A DNA stretch of 15,381 nucleotides. Source: Comamonadaceae bacterium. GTDB taxonomy: Bacteria; Pseudomonadota; Gammaproteobacteria; Burkholderiales; Burkholderiaceae. Both the position numbers and the translations under genes were made by a program. Of this stretch, positions 7,117 through 14,141 are shown piece by piece. The notes beneath the pieces were generated by a model. That model was not told the DNA's origin. It worked only from the letters and a program-made list of their open reading frames with translations, and did not search any database. The stretch's first letter is position 1, and each line of letters opens with the position of its first letter. The stretch covers positions 1-15,381 of the forward strand of contig CANNNB010000031.1 in NCBI GenBank assembly GCA_947505995.1, in the 5' to 3' direction.

Positions 7117-7959
7117 TTAGCGATTGCGTTGGTTCATGAAAACCAACTTTTCAAACAAGCTCACGTCTTGTTCGTTTTTAAGCAAGGCGCCCACCAGTGG
7201 TGGCACACTGACTTTTTGGTCTGCACTTTGCAGTGCTTCCAATGGAATGTCTTCAGCCACCAAAAGTTTGAGCCAATCGAGCAGTTCGCTGGTAGAGGGT
7301 TTCTTTTTCAAACCAGGCAGCCCGCGAACGTCGTAAAAGTTTTTCAAAGCCACGGCCAGCAGCTCTTTTTTCAAATTGGGAAAATGCACATCCACAATTT
7401 GTTTCATGGTGTCGGCTTCTGGAAACTTGATGTAGTGGAAGAAGCAGCGACGCAAGAAGGCGTCGGGCAATTCCTTCTCATTGTTAGAAGTGATAAACAC
7501 CACAGGTCGAGTTTTGGCTTTGATCAGCTGGCGAGTTTCGTAGCAATAAAACTCCATGCGGTCAATTTCACGCAGCAAGTCATTGGGAAACTCAATGTCG
7601 GCTTTGTCGATCTCATCAATCAAGATGGCCACGGGCTCGTCGGCAGTAAAGGCTTGCCACAACACACCCTTGATGATGTAGTTTTCAATGTTTTTGACTT
7701 TTTCATCGCCCAGCTGGCTGTCGCGCAGTCTACTAACAGCGTCGTACTCATATAGACCCTGTTGCGCTTTGGTGGTCGATTTGATGTGCCACTGAATAAG
7801 TTTCAAGCCCAGCGCTTCAGAGACTTCCTCTGCCAACATGGTTTTACCTGTGCCAGGTTCGCCTTTCACCAGCAGAGGTCGCTTTAAGGTGATGGCGGCA
7901 TTGACGGCCAGCTTCAAGTCTTGCGTGGCAACGTAGTTTTCGGTCCCTTGGAATTTCAT
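7117..7959 (-). CDS. MoxR-family AAA+ ATPase
   Basis: A 280-residue MoxR-type AAA+ ATPase. Walker A is GEPGTGKT (33-40), Walker B is ILIDEIDKAD (112-121), sensor 1 is ITSNNEKELPDAFLRR (156-171) with the arginine finger at the end, and the small C-terminal lid domain follows. MoxR proteins use ATP to activate or assemble metal- or cofactor-containing complexes with a VWA partner. A CoxE-like VWA gene is present further down the same strand. I chose ATG at 7959, which gives the family-typical start MKFQG and length; the frame is open back to a TTG at 8001, adding 14 residues that do not look like the family. No strong ribosome site is visible at either position. The gene is divergent from the cytochrome c gene at 8079. 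Confidence 0.92.
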   Translation of the reverse strand: MKFQGTENYVATQDLKLAVNAAITLKRPLLVKGEPGTGKTMLAEEVSEALGLKLIQWHIKSTTKAQQGLYEYDAVSRLRDSQLGDEKVKNIENYIIKGVLWQAFTADEPVAILIDEIDKADIEFPNDLLREIDRMEFYCYETRQLIKAKTRPVVFITSNNEKELPDAFLRRCFFHYIKFPEADTMKQIVDVHFPNLKKELLAVALKNFYDVRGLPGLKKKPSTSELLDWLKLLVAEDIPLEALQSADQKVSVPPLVGALLKNEQDVSLFEKLVFMNQRNR

Positions 7960-8028
7960 AATTGGCTGCAAAAGTGGATTAAAAGTTATTTGAAATGACA
8001 AAAGTCAGGATTGAGTAGGCTCACTCGA

Positions 8029-8034
8029 TATAAT
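8029..8034 (+). promoter_or_regulatory. Candidate -10 box for the cytochrome c4-like gene
   Basis: A perfect TATAAT lies 45 bases upstream of the cytochrome c ATG, in the divergent intergenic space between moxR and the cytochrome gene. There is no good -35 at 16-18 bases upstream (the bases around 8006-8011 are CAGGAT); a TTGAGT at 8011-8016 is too close (12-base spacer). It may be a promoter that needs an activator, or chance. Confidence 0.4.
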
Positions 8035-8078
8035 CCGGCATTGATTTTCATCAGAATTAGTTTGATTGTGCTCGCAAA

Positions 8079-8741
8079 ATGAACGCTTTGTTATCCTCAT
8101 TGATCGCTTTAACTGTCGCTTCAGCGACGGTTTTTTCTGCCCACGCACAAGACGTGCCGGGTAACGCCAAAGCTGGCGAAGCCAAAATTGCCATGTGCAT
8201 TGGCTGCCATGGCATCAAAGGCTACCAAGCCAGCTTTCCCGAGGTGTACCGCGTTCCTATGATCTCGGGTCAAAACGCCAAGTACATTGCTTCTTCCTTA
8301 AATGCCTACAAAAAAGGCGATCGCAAGCACCCCACCATGCGCGGTATTGCCACCAGCCTCACCGACCAAGACATTGCTGATATTTCAGCCTACTACGCTC
8401 AACACGGTGTGGTTGAAGGCGCAGCCCCTGTGGTGGCCAAAGCCCCCGACGCTAAGGTTGCCGAGTTGCTGAAAAAAGGCGCTTGTGTGTCTTGTCACGG
8501 CGAGAGTTTCTCAAAGCCTATTGACCCTAGCTATCCCAAAATTGCGGGTCAGCACAAAGACTTCTTGTTTGTGGCTTTGAAGTCTTACAAAACTGAAAAC
8601 CAAGCCACTTGGGGCCGCGCAAACGGCGTCATGGGCGGCATTGCCAAGCAATACACCAACAATGAACTGAAGGCTCTGTCTGCTTACATTGGTTCTTTGG
8701 ATGGCGAACTGAAAACTGTGCCTCAGTCTAAATTCCGCTGA
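8079..8741 (+). CDS. Diheme cytochrome c4-like protein
   Basis: A 220-residue periplasmic diheme c-type cytochrome. The N-terminus is a signal peptide (about 1-23, cleavage after AHA). Heme attachment sites are CIGCH (C40, C43, H44) and CVSCH (C136, C139, H140), in two homologous halves each with a methionine as likely sixth ligand (M87 in HPTMRGIA and M185 in GVMGGIA). The repeated half-domain arrangement, with SGQNAKYI...LNAYKKG and AGQHKDFL...LKSYKTE, is characteristic of cytochrome c4, which carries electrons to terminal oxidases such as the cbb3 or aa3 type. It probably serves respiration, possibly the oxidase encoded at the end of this window. The ATG at 8079 begins directly at the signal peptide; there is no strong ribosome site. 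The gene ends six bases from the convergent DUF1841 gene. Confidence 0.93.
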   Translation: MNALLSSLIALTVASATVFSAHAQDVPGNAKAGEAKIAMCIGCHGIKGYQASFPEVYRVPMISGQNAKYIASSLNAYKKGDRKHPTMRGIATSLTDQDIADISAYYAQHGVVEGAAPVVAKAPDAKVAELLKKGACVSCHGESFSKPIDPSYPKIAGQHKDFLFVALKSYKTENQATWGRANGVMGGIAKQYTNNELKALSAYIGSLDGELKTVPQSKFR

Positions 8742-8747
8742 TTCACT

Positions 8748-9185
8748 TCAGTCTTGGGTAGCGTGCCTTTGCACGCAGTCAATGTAGATGTTGCCGTCTG
8801 GCATTTTTCCTGAGCGCTGGCTCTCAAAAATCATGCGCCCTAGGCACTCCATGGTGGCGTGATGTGCCTCATGCAAAGATTGTTTTTTGTGACTCAGCAG
8901 CTCAACGGCTTGGCGTATGCCGCGCGGCTGATCTACGCTGCATTGCTCACTGATTGACAAGTGCATCGAGAGGTGCAAAAAAGGATTGTCCCGATGAGGA
9001 TCTACCTCTAGCATGGCAGCCAAAGCTGCATCGACATCGGCCAATTCGGCGTGGTATTCAGGATGTTCATCGATCCACTGGCTGGCCAAAATTTCAATGG
9101 GTTCTAGTTTGGCCCCAGATCGAGATTTGGCATAAGCACCACAAAAAAATCGCCGCACATCGGCTTGAGAAGGTTGTATCAGCAT
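8748..9185 (-). CDS. DUF1841 family protein
   Basis: A 145-residue protein of the DUF1841 family, found mainly in beta- and gammaproteobacteria and of unknown function. Family features visible are HPEYHAELAD (residues 41-50), NPFLHLSMHLSISEQ (61-75), the VDQPRGIRQA segment, a histidine-rich EAHHATMECLGRMIFESQRSG (around 106-126) and PDGNIYIDC. Many conserved His and acidic residues suggest a possible metal site, but this is inference. No signal peptide or membrane segment is present. The start is the ATG at 9185, which gives the usual family length. It is convergent with the cytochrome c4-like gene (six bases between stops) and divergent from the thiolase gene with a 101-base gap. Confidence 0.88.
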   Translation of the reverse strand: MLIQPSQADVRRFFCGAYAKSRSGAKLEPIEILASQWIDEHPEYHAELADVDAALAAMLEVDPHRDNPFLHLSMHLSISEQCSVDQPRGIRQAVELLSHKKQSLHEAHHATMECLGRMIFESQRSGKMPDGNIYIDCVQRHATQD

Positions 9186-9217
9186 GCGCCGATTGTCGCC
9201 TAGGTGGAATTAGGGGC

Positions 9218-9251
9218 TTGAATTTAGTTGGGGCATGCACTATATTGCATG
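9218..9251 (+). promoter_or_regulatory. Candidate promoter with inverted repeat over the -10 box, upstream of the thiolase gene
   Basis: TTGAAT at 9218-9223 and TATATT at 9241-9246 form a sigma70-like pair with a 17-base spacer, 40 bases upstream of the thiolase ATG. An inverted repeat CATGC (9234-9238) / GCATG (9247-9251) with an eight-base centre encloses the -10 box, so it could be an operator. No regulator gene is adjacent, and the repeat is short enough to be chance. Confidence 0.5.
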
Positions 9252-9286
9252 ATTCTTGAAATGACGAACTTTTAAAAAGTAAACCC

Positions 9287-10501
9287 ATGAGCAGCAACCT
9301 GACACAAGCCTTTATTTGCGATGCCATTCGCACCCCTTTCGGCCGTTATGGTGGCGCTTTGTCCAGCATTCGCACGGACGATCTGGGGGCCATACCTTTG
9401 CGCGCCCTGATGGCTCGCAACCCGCAAGTTGATTGGGCTGCAGTGACTGACGTTTTTTATGGCAATGCCAATCAAGCCGGTGAAGACAACCGCAATGTGG
9501 CGCACATGAGCAGCTTGCTGGCGGGCCTGCCAATCGATGTACCCGGCGCCACTTTGAACCGTTTGTGCGGTTCAGGTTTGGATGCGGTGGGCTCTGCGGC
9601 GCGCGCCATCAAGTCGGGCGAGGCCGGTTTGATGATTGCCGGGGGCGTTGAAAGCATGAGCCGCGCACCCTTCGTGATGCCCAAAGCCGAAACGGCTTTC
9701 AGCCGCAACAACGCGGTATATGACACCACCATTGGCTGGCGCTTTGTCAATAAATTGATGAAAGAAAAATATGGCGTGGACTCCATGCCTGAGACTGCCG
9801 AAAACGTGGCCACCGATTACAAAATTGAACGTGAAGCGCAAGACCGTATGGCCTTGAGTAGCCAGATGAAAGCTGTGGCCGCGCAAAAGGCCGGGCACTT
9901 GGCGCGCGAAATAACGGCCGTCACCATTCCGCAGAAAAAGGGCGATGCCATTGTGGTTGACCAAGATGAACACCCTCGCGAAACCAGCATGGAATCGTTG
10001 GCCAAACTCAAAGGTGTGGTGCGCCCCGACGGCACCGTGACCGCAGGCAATGCCAGTGGTGTGAACGATGGCTCGTGCGCCTTGTTGTTGGCCAACGAAA
10101 CGCTGGCGGGCAAATATGGCCTCACGCCCAAAGCCCGTGTGGTGGGCATGGCCACAGCGGGCGTGGCACCACGTGTCATGGGCATTGGCCCTGCACCTGC
10201 CACCTTGAAAGTTCTGGCGCTCACAGGTCTCAGCTTGGACCAAATCGATGTGATCGAATTGAACGAAGCATTTGCAGCGCAGGGCTTGGCAGTATTGCGC
10301 ATGTTGGGTTTGAAAGACGACGACGAGCGCGTCAATGCATGGGGCGGCGCGATTGCCTTGGGCCATCCCTTGGGCGCATCGGGCGCGCGTTTGGCCACCA
10401 CCGCTGTGAACCGTTTGCACGCTACAGGCGGCCGCTATGCGCTGTGCACCATGTGCATTGGCGTGGGTCAAGGCATTGCCGTGATTTTGGAACGCGTTTA
10501 A
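9287..10501 (+). CDS. pcaF: 3-oxoadipyl-CoA-type thiolase (acetyl-CoA acyltransferase)
   Basis: A 404-residue thiolase closely resembling the PcaF/PaaJ 3-oxoadipyl-CoA thiolases: AFICDAIRTPFGRYGGALSS at the N-terminus, NQAGEDNRNVA (62-72), nucleophile C94 in NRLCGSGLDA, GGVESMSRAPFVM (119-131), NEAFAAQ (326-332), H360 in GGAIALGHPLG and C390 in CTMCIGVGQG. These are the full catalytic set for a degradative thiolase. The enzyme would cleave 3-oxoadipyl-CoA to succinyl-CoA and acetyl-CoA in aromatic catabolism (beta-ketoadipate or phenylacetate route), but no other pca or paa gene is in the window, so a general beta-oxidation thiolase is possible and the symbol is moderately sure. The two genes that follow (oxidoreductase, MaoC hydratase) are on the same strand and probably in one transcript. 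No strong ribosome site is seen; the leader before the ATG contains the dyad ACTTTT-A-AAAAGT (9268-9280). Confidence 0.9.
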   Translation: MSSNLTQAFICDAIRTPFGRYGGALSSIRTDDLGAIPLRALMARNPQVDWAAVTDVFYGNANQAGEDNRNVAHMSSLLAGLPIDVPGATLNRLCGSGLDAVGSAARAIKSGEAGLMIAGGVESMSRAPFVMPKAETAFSRNNAVYDTTIGWRFVNKLMKEKYGVDSMPETAENVATDYKIEREAQDRMALSSQMKAVAAQKAGHLAREITAVTIPQKKGDAIVVDQDEHPRETSMESLAKLKGVVRPDGTVTAGNASGVNDGSCALLLANETLAGKYGLTPKARVVGMATAGVAPRVMGIGPAPATLKVLALTGLSLDQIDVIELNEAFAAQGLAVLRMLGLKDDDERVNAWGGAIALGHPLGASGARLATTAVNRLHATGGRYALCTMCIGVGQGIAVILERV

Positions 10502-10511
10502 GGTTTTAGGG

Positions 10512-11510
10512 ATGACCTCTACCCTCACAACACGTGCCGCTTGGTATGAAAAAAATGGTGAAGCCTGCGATGTGATGGTGCTGGGGTCATTGCCCCTCAA
10601 GGCGCCGGACGCAGGCGAAGTGTGCGTTCGATTGGCTACCTCAGGCGTCAACCCTTCCGATGTGAAATCGCGCCGCGCAAAGCCCTTAACCGATCCATGG
10701 GTGGTGCCCCACAGCGATGGCGCTGGCATCATTGAAGCGGTGGGTGAGGGTGTTTCTGCGCATCGTGTGGGCCAACGTGTTTGGATTTGGAATGCACAGT
10801 GGCAGCGTGCCCATGGCACAGCTTCTGAATTGATTGTGTTGCCCGAAGCCCAAGCCGTGAAATTGCCAGACAACACCGATTTTGCAGCGGGTGCTTGCAT
10901 GGGTATTCCGGGTTTGACAGCAGTTCAAGCCGTGCACTTGGCCGGCGACGAATCATTGCGCGGGAAAAAAGTGTTGGTCACTGGCGCATCTTCTGCGGTG
11001 GGTCATTACATTACCCAAATGGTGACGCAACTGGGCGGCCATGTCATTGGCACAGTGGGCTCTGAACAGAAGGCTGCGCACGCTAAAGCCGCAGGTGCTG
11101 TTGAAACCATTTTTTACAAAACAGAGCCTGTGGTTGAGCGCTTGAAAGCGTTCAGTGGCGGCCGCGGTGTCGATGTGATCATTGACATGGACTTTGCAAC
11201 GGCATCGCAGTGGGTCACAAAAGGTGGCTTAGCGCCGCACGGTCAACTTGTTGGCTATGGCTCCAATGTGGTGGGCGATATTCCATTGACATTCCGCCCT
11301 TTGTTGTTCAACTCCGTTGGGTTGAAATTTTTCTTGGTTTACGACTTGTTGCCTGCAGACAGAAACTGGTGTGTCAATCGCACAAACGCATTGCTGGCAG
11401 CGGGGCAACTCCAACACACCATTGGCGCTCGCTTTACTTTGGATCAAATTGCGCAAGCCCACCAAGCGGTTGAAGCAGGTCAATTGGGCAATGTCGTGAT
11501 TGATCTCTGA
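10512..11510 (+). CDS. NADPH:quinone reductase-like medium-chain dehydrogenase
   Basis: A 332-residue medium-chain dehydrogenase/reductase of the zinc-free quinone-reductase branch. The GroES-like N-terminal domain has GVNPSDVKSR (45-54), HSDGAGIIEAVGEGV (67-81), and no cluster of zinc-binding cysteines. The Rossmann nucleotide-binding segment is VLVTGASSAVGHYITQM (154-170), preceded by GIPGLTAVQAVH (131-142). Enzymes of this group reduce quinones or alpha,beta-unsaturated carbonyls with NADPH; the actual substrate cannot be read from sequence. The start is ATG at 10512, ten bases after the thiolase stop with AGGG just upstream. Its position between a thiolase and a MaoC hydratase suggests a role in the same acyl-CoA pathway or in coping with its reactive enone intermediates, which is inference. 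Confidence 0.9.
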   Translation: MTSTLTTRAAWYEKNGEACDVMVLGSLPLKAPDAGEVCVRLATSGVNPSDVKSRRAKPLTDPWVVPHSDGAGIIEAVGEGVSAHRVGQRVWIWNAQWQRAHGTASELIVLPEAQAVKLPDNTDFAAGACMGIPGLTAVQAVHLAGDESLRGKKVLVTGASSAVGHYITQMVTQLGGHVIGTVGSEQKAAHAKAAGAVETIFYKTEPVVERLKAFSGGRGVDVIIDMDFATASQWVTKGGLAPHGQLVGYGSNVVGDIPLTFRPLLFNSVGLKFFLVYDLLPADRNWCVNRTNALLAAGQLQHTIGARFTLDQIAQAHQAVEAGQLGNVVIDL

Positions 11511-11535
11511 TGAAAAGCTGGTTAGAGTGCATCCT

Positions 11536-11991
11536 ATGAAAATATTTCAAACCCTTCAAGAACTCGCAGCGTGCATTGGCCAAACCGTGGCGGTATCGCC
11601 CTGGACCGAAATTACGCAAGAGCAAGTCAACATGTTTGCCGAGGCTACAGGCGATCACCAATGGATTCACATCGATGTGGAAAAAGCCAAGGCAGGCCCT
11701 TTTGGTGCGCCCATTGCCCATGGTTTTCTCACGCTGTCGCTTATTCCTAAGTTGTCGCAAAGCGCCATCAAAATTGAAAATGTGCGCATGGGCGTGAACT
11801 ATGGTTTGAACAAAGTTCGCTTCACCTCACCGGTACCTGTGGGCAGCAAATTGCGCGGTCATATGAAACTGTTGAACGCGGTGCCCATCGATGGCAATGG
11901 CATGCAGTTCACATGGGAGATGACAATTGAGCGCGAGGGTTCAGAAAAACCCGCTTGCATTGCAGAATCTTTGGCGCGTTATTACGTTTAA
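11536..11991 (+). CDS. MaoC-like (R)-specific enoyl-CoA hydratase
   Basis: A 151-residue single hot-dog MaoC-like hydratase. The hydratase-2 motif is clear: D40 in TGDHQWIHID with H45 as the catalytic pair, followed by GPFGAPIAHGFLTLSLIP (54-71). NYGLNKVRFTSPVPVG (88-103) is the second conserved segment. It would hydrate trans-2-enoyl-CoA to (R)-3-hydroxyacyl-CoA, relevant to fatty-acid oxidation or polyhydroxyalkanoate supply. I chose ATG at 11536, which fits the family start; the frame is open to a TTG at 11500 that overlaps the end of the preceding gene. The gene follows the oxidoreductase stop by 25 bases and ends only four bases before the convergent trmL stop. Confidence 0.9.
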   Translation: MKIFQTLQELAACIGQTVAVSPWTEITQEQVNMFAEATGDHQWIHIDVEKAKAGPFGAPIAHGFLTLSLIPKLSQSAIKIENVRMGVNYGLNKVRFTSPVPVGSKLRGHMKLLNAVPIDGNGMQFTWEMTIEREGSEKPACIAESLARYYV

Positions 11992-11995
11992 AACA

Positions 11996-12466
11996 TTAAG
12001 ATGGCATGGCAAAAGCATTTTGCCGCCATGCTTCATACACGGTGACTGCCACGCTGTTGGACAGATTCAAGCTGCGCTGCCCTTCTAGCATGGGAAGTTT
12101 CAAGCGATTTTCTGGCGCAAAGCTTTCGCGCAACTCAGGCGCTAGTCCGCGCGTCTCGGCGCCAAAAACCAACCAATCGCCTTTTTGAAAAGAAGTTTCT
12201 TGCACATAGCGGGTGCCGCGTGTGGTGAGCGCAAACAAGCGCGCCAAGTTGGGCTGCTCGGTGGCTAAAAAATCAGCCCAGTTTGCATGGCGCTTAACCT
12301 GAGCGTACTCGTGATAGTCCAGCCCGGCGCGCCGCATGTGCTTGTCTTCCATTGAAAAACCCAGCGGCTCAATGAGGTGCAAGGCACAGCCTGTATTGGC
12401 CGCAAGGCGAATCACGTTGCCCGTATTGGGCGGAATTTCTGGCTCAACCAAAACAATTTGAAACAT
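11996..12466 (-). CDS. trmL: TrmL, tRNA (cytidine/uridine-2'-O)-methyltransferase
   Basis: A 156-residue SPOUT methyltransferase (E. coli TrmL is 157), which 2'-O-methylates the wobble base 34 of tRNA-Leu isoacceptors using SAM. The trefoil-knot signatures are all present: EPEIPPNTGNVIRLAANTG (8-26), RRAGLDYHEY (45-54), FGAETRGLAPE (101-111) and RSLNLSNSVAVTVYEAWRQ (131-149). Similarity to the E. coli protein is strong along its length. ATG at 12466 gives the standard N-terminus MFQIVLVEPE. It lies 18 bases downstream of comF on the same strand, so the two are likely cotranscribed. The last codons coincide with a strong hairpin (12001-12029) that may be the shared terminator. Confidence 0.95.
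   Translation of the reverse strand: MFQIVLVEPEIPPNTGNVIRLAANTGCALHLIEPLGFSMEDKHMRRAGLDYHEYAQVKRHANWADFLATEQPNLARLFALTTRGTRYVQETSFQKGDWLVFGAETRGLAPELRESFAPENRLKLPMLEGQRSLNLSNSVAVTVYEAWRQNAFAMPS
12001..12029 (-). terminator. Hairpin at the trmL 3' end between convergent genes
   Basis: ATGGC (12001-12005) pairs with GCCAT (12025-12029) and GGCAAAA (12008-12014) with TTTTGCC (12018-12024), giving a 12-pair stem with one two-base bulge and a three-base loop. The stem lies in the last trmL codons. On the minus strand it is followed by CTTAATGTTTTAAA, moderately U-rich, so it may end the comF-trmL transcript; on the plus strand the following bases are not T-rich. No run of clean Ts, so confidence is limited. 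Confidence 0.5.
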
Positions 12467-12484
12467 GGCGCTATTGTCGTTGCT

Positions 12485-13147
12485 TTAGGCGGGCGTTCTG
12501 GCAAATACCAAGGCAGAAACGTGGGCGACTCCAGCTTGCTTTAAAACTTGTGCTGCTGCATTGAGCGTGGCACCACTGGTCATGACATCGTCGATGAGCA
12601 AGATGCGTTGCCCCCTGAGTTGGGCTGCCATGAAAGGGGCTACCGCAAATGCACCTTTTAAATTGGTCAGTCTTTGATTGCGCGGCAGAGAGCTTTGTGC
12701 CAGTGTATTGCGCATTCTGAGTAAGCTGCTGCCTTGCGTTTTTTCACGATTTAATTGTTGCGACAAAATCAAAGATTGGTTAAAGCCCCGCTCAGACAAG
12801 CGTTTGAACGACAACGGAATGGGAATGAGGGCGTGCGCGTGTTCAATGGCGTCGGCCACAAAGGGGGTGTTTTGCATTAACAGTGCAAAATGCTTTGCCC
12901 ATCCGGGTTGGCTTTGAAACTTAAATTGGGCAATGAGCGACACCCAAGGCCATGTGTAAGACATGGCGGCCCAACAGGCGTTCAGGGTGGGTGGGTTTTG
13001 AAGGCAAGTTGTGCAAATTTGAAGAGCCGATTCGGCGGCGCACTGGTGGCACCTTTGGGCGGGTTGACCAAAAGCGGCCACACAAGCATTGCAAATGGCA
13101 TGTGACGGCCAAGCTTTGCAAATGGCGCATTGGCTAGGGATGTACAT
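12485..13147 (-). CDS. comF: ComF family phosphoribosyltransferase-like protein
   Basis: A 220-residue ComF/GntX protein. The N-terminus has paired CxxC groups (C7, C10, C19, C22 and C33, C36, C45, C48), which fit a zinc-binding region. The phosphoribosyltransferase domain follows with IPIPLSFKRLSERGFNQS (108-125) and the PRPP loop ILLIDDVMTSGATLN (182-196). ComF proteins are required for natural transformation in several species, while E. coli GntX is involved in carbon/DNA-as-nutrient use; the chemical role is not settled. The ATG at 13147 lies upstream of the first cysteine, as required for a complete zinc region. The gene is divergent from the methyltransferase gene (58-base gap) and followed by trmL in the same direction. 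Confidence 0.92.
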   Translation of the reverse strand: MYIPSQCAICKAWPSHAICNACVAAFGQPAQRCHQCAAESALQICTTCLQNPPTLNACWAAMSYTWPWVSLIAQFKFQSQPGWAKHFALLMQNTPFVADAIEHAHALIPIPLSFKRLSERGFNQSLILSQQLNREKTQGSSLLRMRNTLAQSSLPRNQRLTNLKGAFAVAPFMAAQLRGQRILLIDDVMTSGATLNAAAQVLKQAGVAHVSALVFARTPA

Positions 13148-13205
13148 TGCAAATCAATATACTTCGCTTACTGAACATATAGCTTTTCAAATTGCTTTCA
13201 ATCGC

Positions 13206-14141
13206 ATGCCCCAAGAACGCCCCCCAAGCCTAGACCCCATTGCTGCTCGCAGATGGGCGGAGTTGGCCTTGGGCCCAAAGCCCTACAAACCAAGCAGCGT
13301 AACTTCTCCTTGGTTGCACGAAGAAGTGGCACGGCGAATGGAGGAACGACTTGCGTTCATTCGTTTGCAACCCAAGTCTTGGGTTTGTTGGAACCCTCTT
13401 CGTGCAGGCCTCAATGTGTTGGCTTTGCTGAAACTGCGCTATCCGCAAGCCATTGGCCATGTGTCGGCTGATCGAAACGGAGAAGGGGAGTGGGTTCAGT
13501 CCCACGCAAGTGCGCCTTGGTGGCATCCATCAAGTTGGTTTCGATCGAAATTAATCACTGCGCCCTTGAAACCCCACAGCATGGACATGGTGTGGGCCAA
13601 CATGTTGCTGCACCAAACTGCAGACCCTCAGGCCTTGTTGGCCGAATGGCATCGTGTTTTGGCCGTAGATGGGTTCTTGATGTTTTCATGTTTGGGCCCA
13701 GACACCCTGCAAGAATTAAGAACGGTTTATGCCCGCATGGGCTGGCCGATGCCCTCGCATGAATTTACCGACATGCATGACTGGGGCGACATGTTGGTGC
13801 ATGCAGGTTTTGCAGAACCCGTGATGGACATGGAAAAAATTACCTTGACTTACGTCAATCCAGAAAAGCTTGTTGAAGATTTGCGTAAGTTAGGGCGTAA
13901 TTTTCACGTCAGCAGGTTCGAGGGATTGCGTGGCAAAAATTGGTACAAAAATTTCCAACAAGCCCTTTTGTCGTTGGCGCAAAAAGACTCGGAAGGCGCA
14001 TTGGCGCTCACTTTCGAGGTGGTTTATGGGCATGCACTTAAGCCCCAAGCGCGTGTCAAAGTTAGACCGCAAAGTGAAATTGACTTGAATGACATGCGTC
14101 AAATGCTTCAAAACCCCCAAAAGAAACACGATCAAGTTTGA
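13206..14141 (+). CDS. BioC-like class I methyltransferase with degenerate SAM-binding motif
   Basis: A 311-residue protein resembling BioC-type methyltransferases: WLHEEVARRMEERLAFI (36-52), MDMVWANMLLHQTADPQALLAEWHRVL (126-152), and GFLMFSCLGPDTLQELR (156-172), which matches the BioC segment FGPDTLxELR. BioC methylates malonyl-ACP at the start of pimelate synthesis for biotin. Here, however, the glycine-rich motif I normally reading D-x-G-x-G-x-G is replaced by VCWNPLRAGLNVLALL (60-75), so SAM binding is doubtful. I chose ATG at 13206, which gives a typical N-terminus; the frame is open to 13089 but that part overlaps comF on the other strand. The divergent neighbour is comF, an arrangement I recall from related bacteria. 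No biotin gene is in the window, so I do not assign the symbol bioC. Confidence 0.82.
   Translation: MPQERPPSLDPIAARRWAELALGPKPYKPSSVTSPWLHEEVARRMEERLAFIRLQPKSWVCWNPLRAGLNVLALLKLRYPQAIGHVSADRNGEGEWVQSHASAPWWHPSSWFRSKLITAPLKPHSMDMVWANMLLHQTADPQALLAEWHRVLAVDGFLMFSCLGPDTLQELRTVYARMGWPMPSHEFTDMHDWGDMLVHAGFAEPVMDMEKITLTYVNPEKLVEDLRKLGRNFHVSRFEGLRGKNWYKNFQQALLSLAQKDSEGALALTFEVVYGHALKPQARVKVRPQSEIDLNDMRQMLQNPQKKHDQV

Noticed and set aside
7105..7755. A 216-codon plus-strand frame opposite moxR.
   Set aside because: Antisense shadow of the MoxR gene, with a His/Phe/Gln-rich, family-less translation typical of reversed coding sequence.
7960..8001. TTG-initiated N-terminal extension of the MoxR ATPase.
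   Set aside because: The family starts at MKFQG-like residues, and neither site has a good ribosome site, so the ATG is preferred.
9572..10900. A 442-codon open frame on the minus strand opposite the thiolase and oxidoreductase genes.
   Set aside because: It is antisense to a well-supported gene pair, spans both of them and has no recognisable protein family; strong third-position bias in the real genes keeps the opposite frame open.
11500..11535. TTG-initiated extension of the MaoC-like protein.
   Set aside because: It overlaps the end of the preceding gene in another frame and adds unconserved residues; the ATG at 11536 fits the hot-dog fold.
13089..13205. Possible N-terminal extension of the BioC-like methyltransferase.
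   Set aside because: It overlaps comF on the other strand, and its translation does not look like the family; the ATG at 13206 gives the typical N-terminus.
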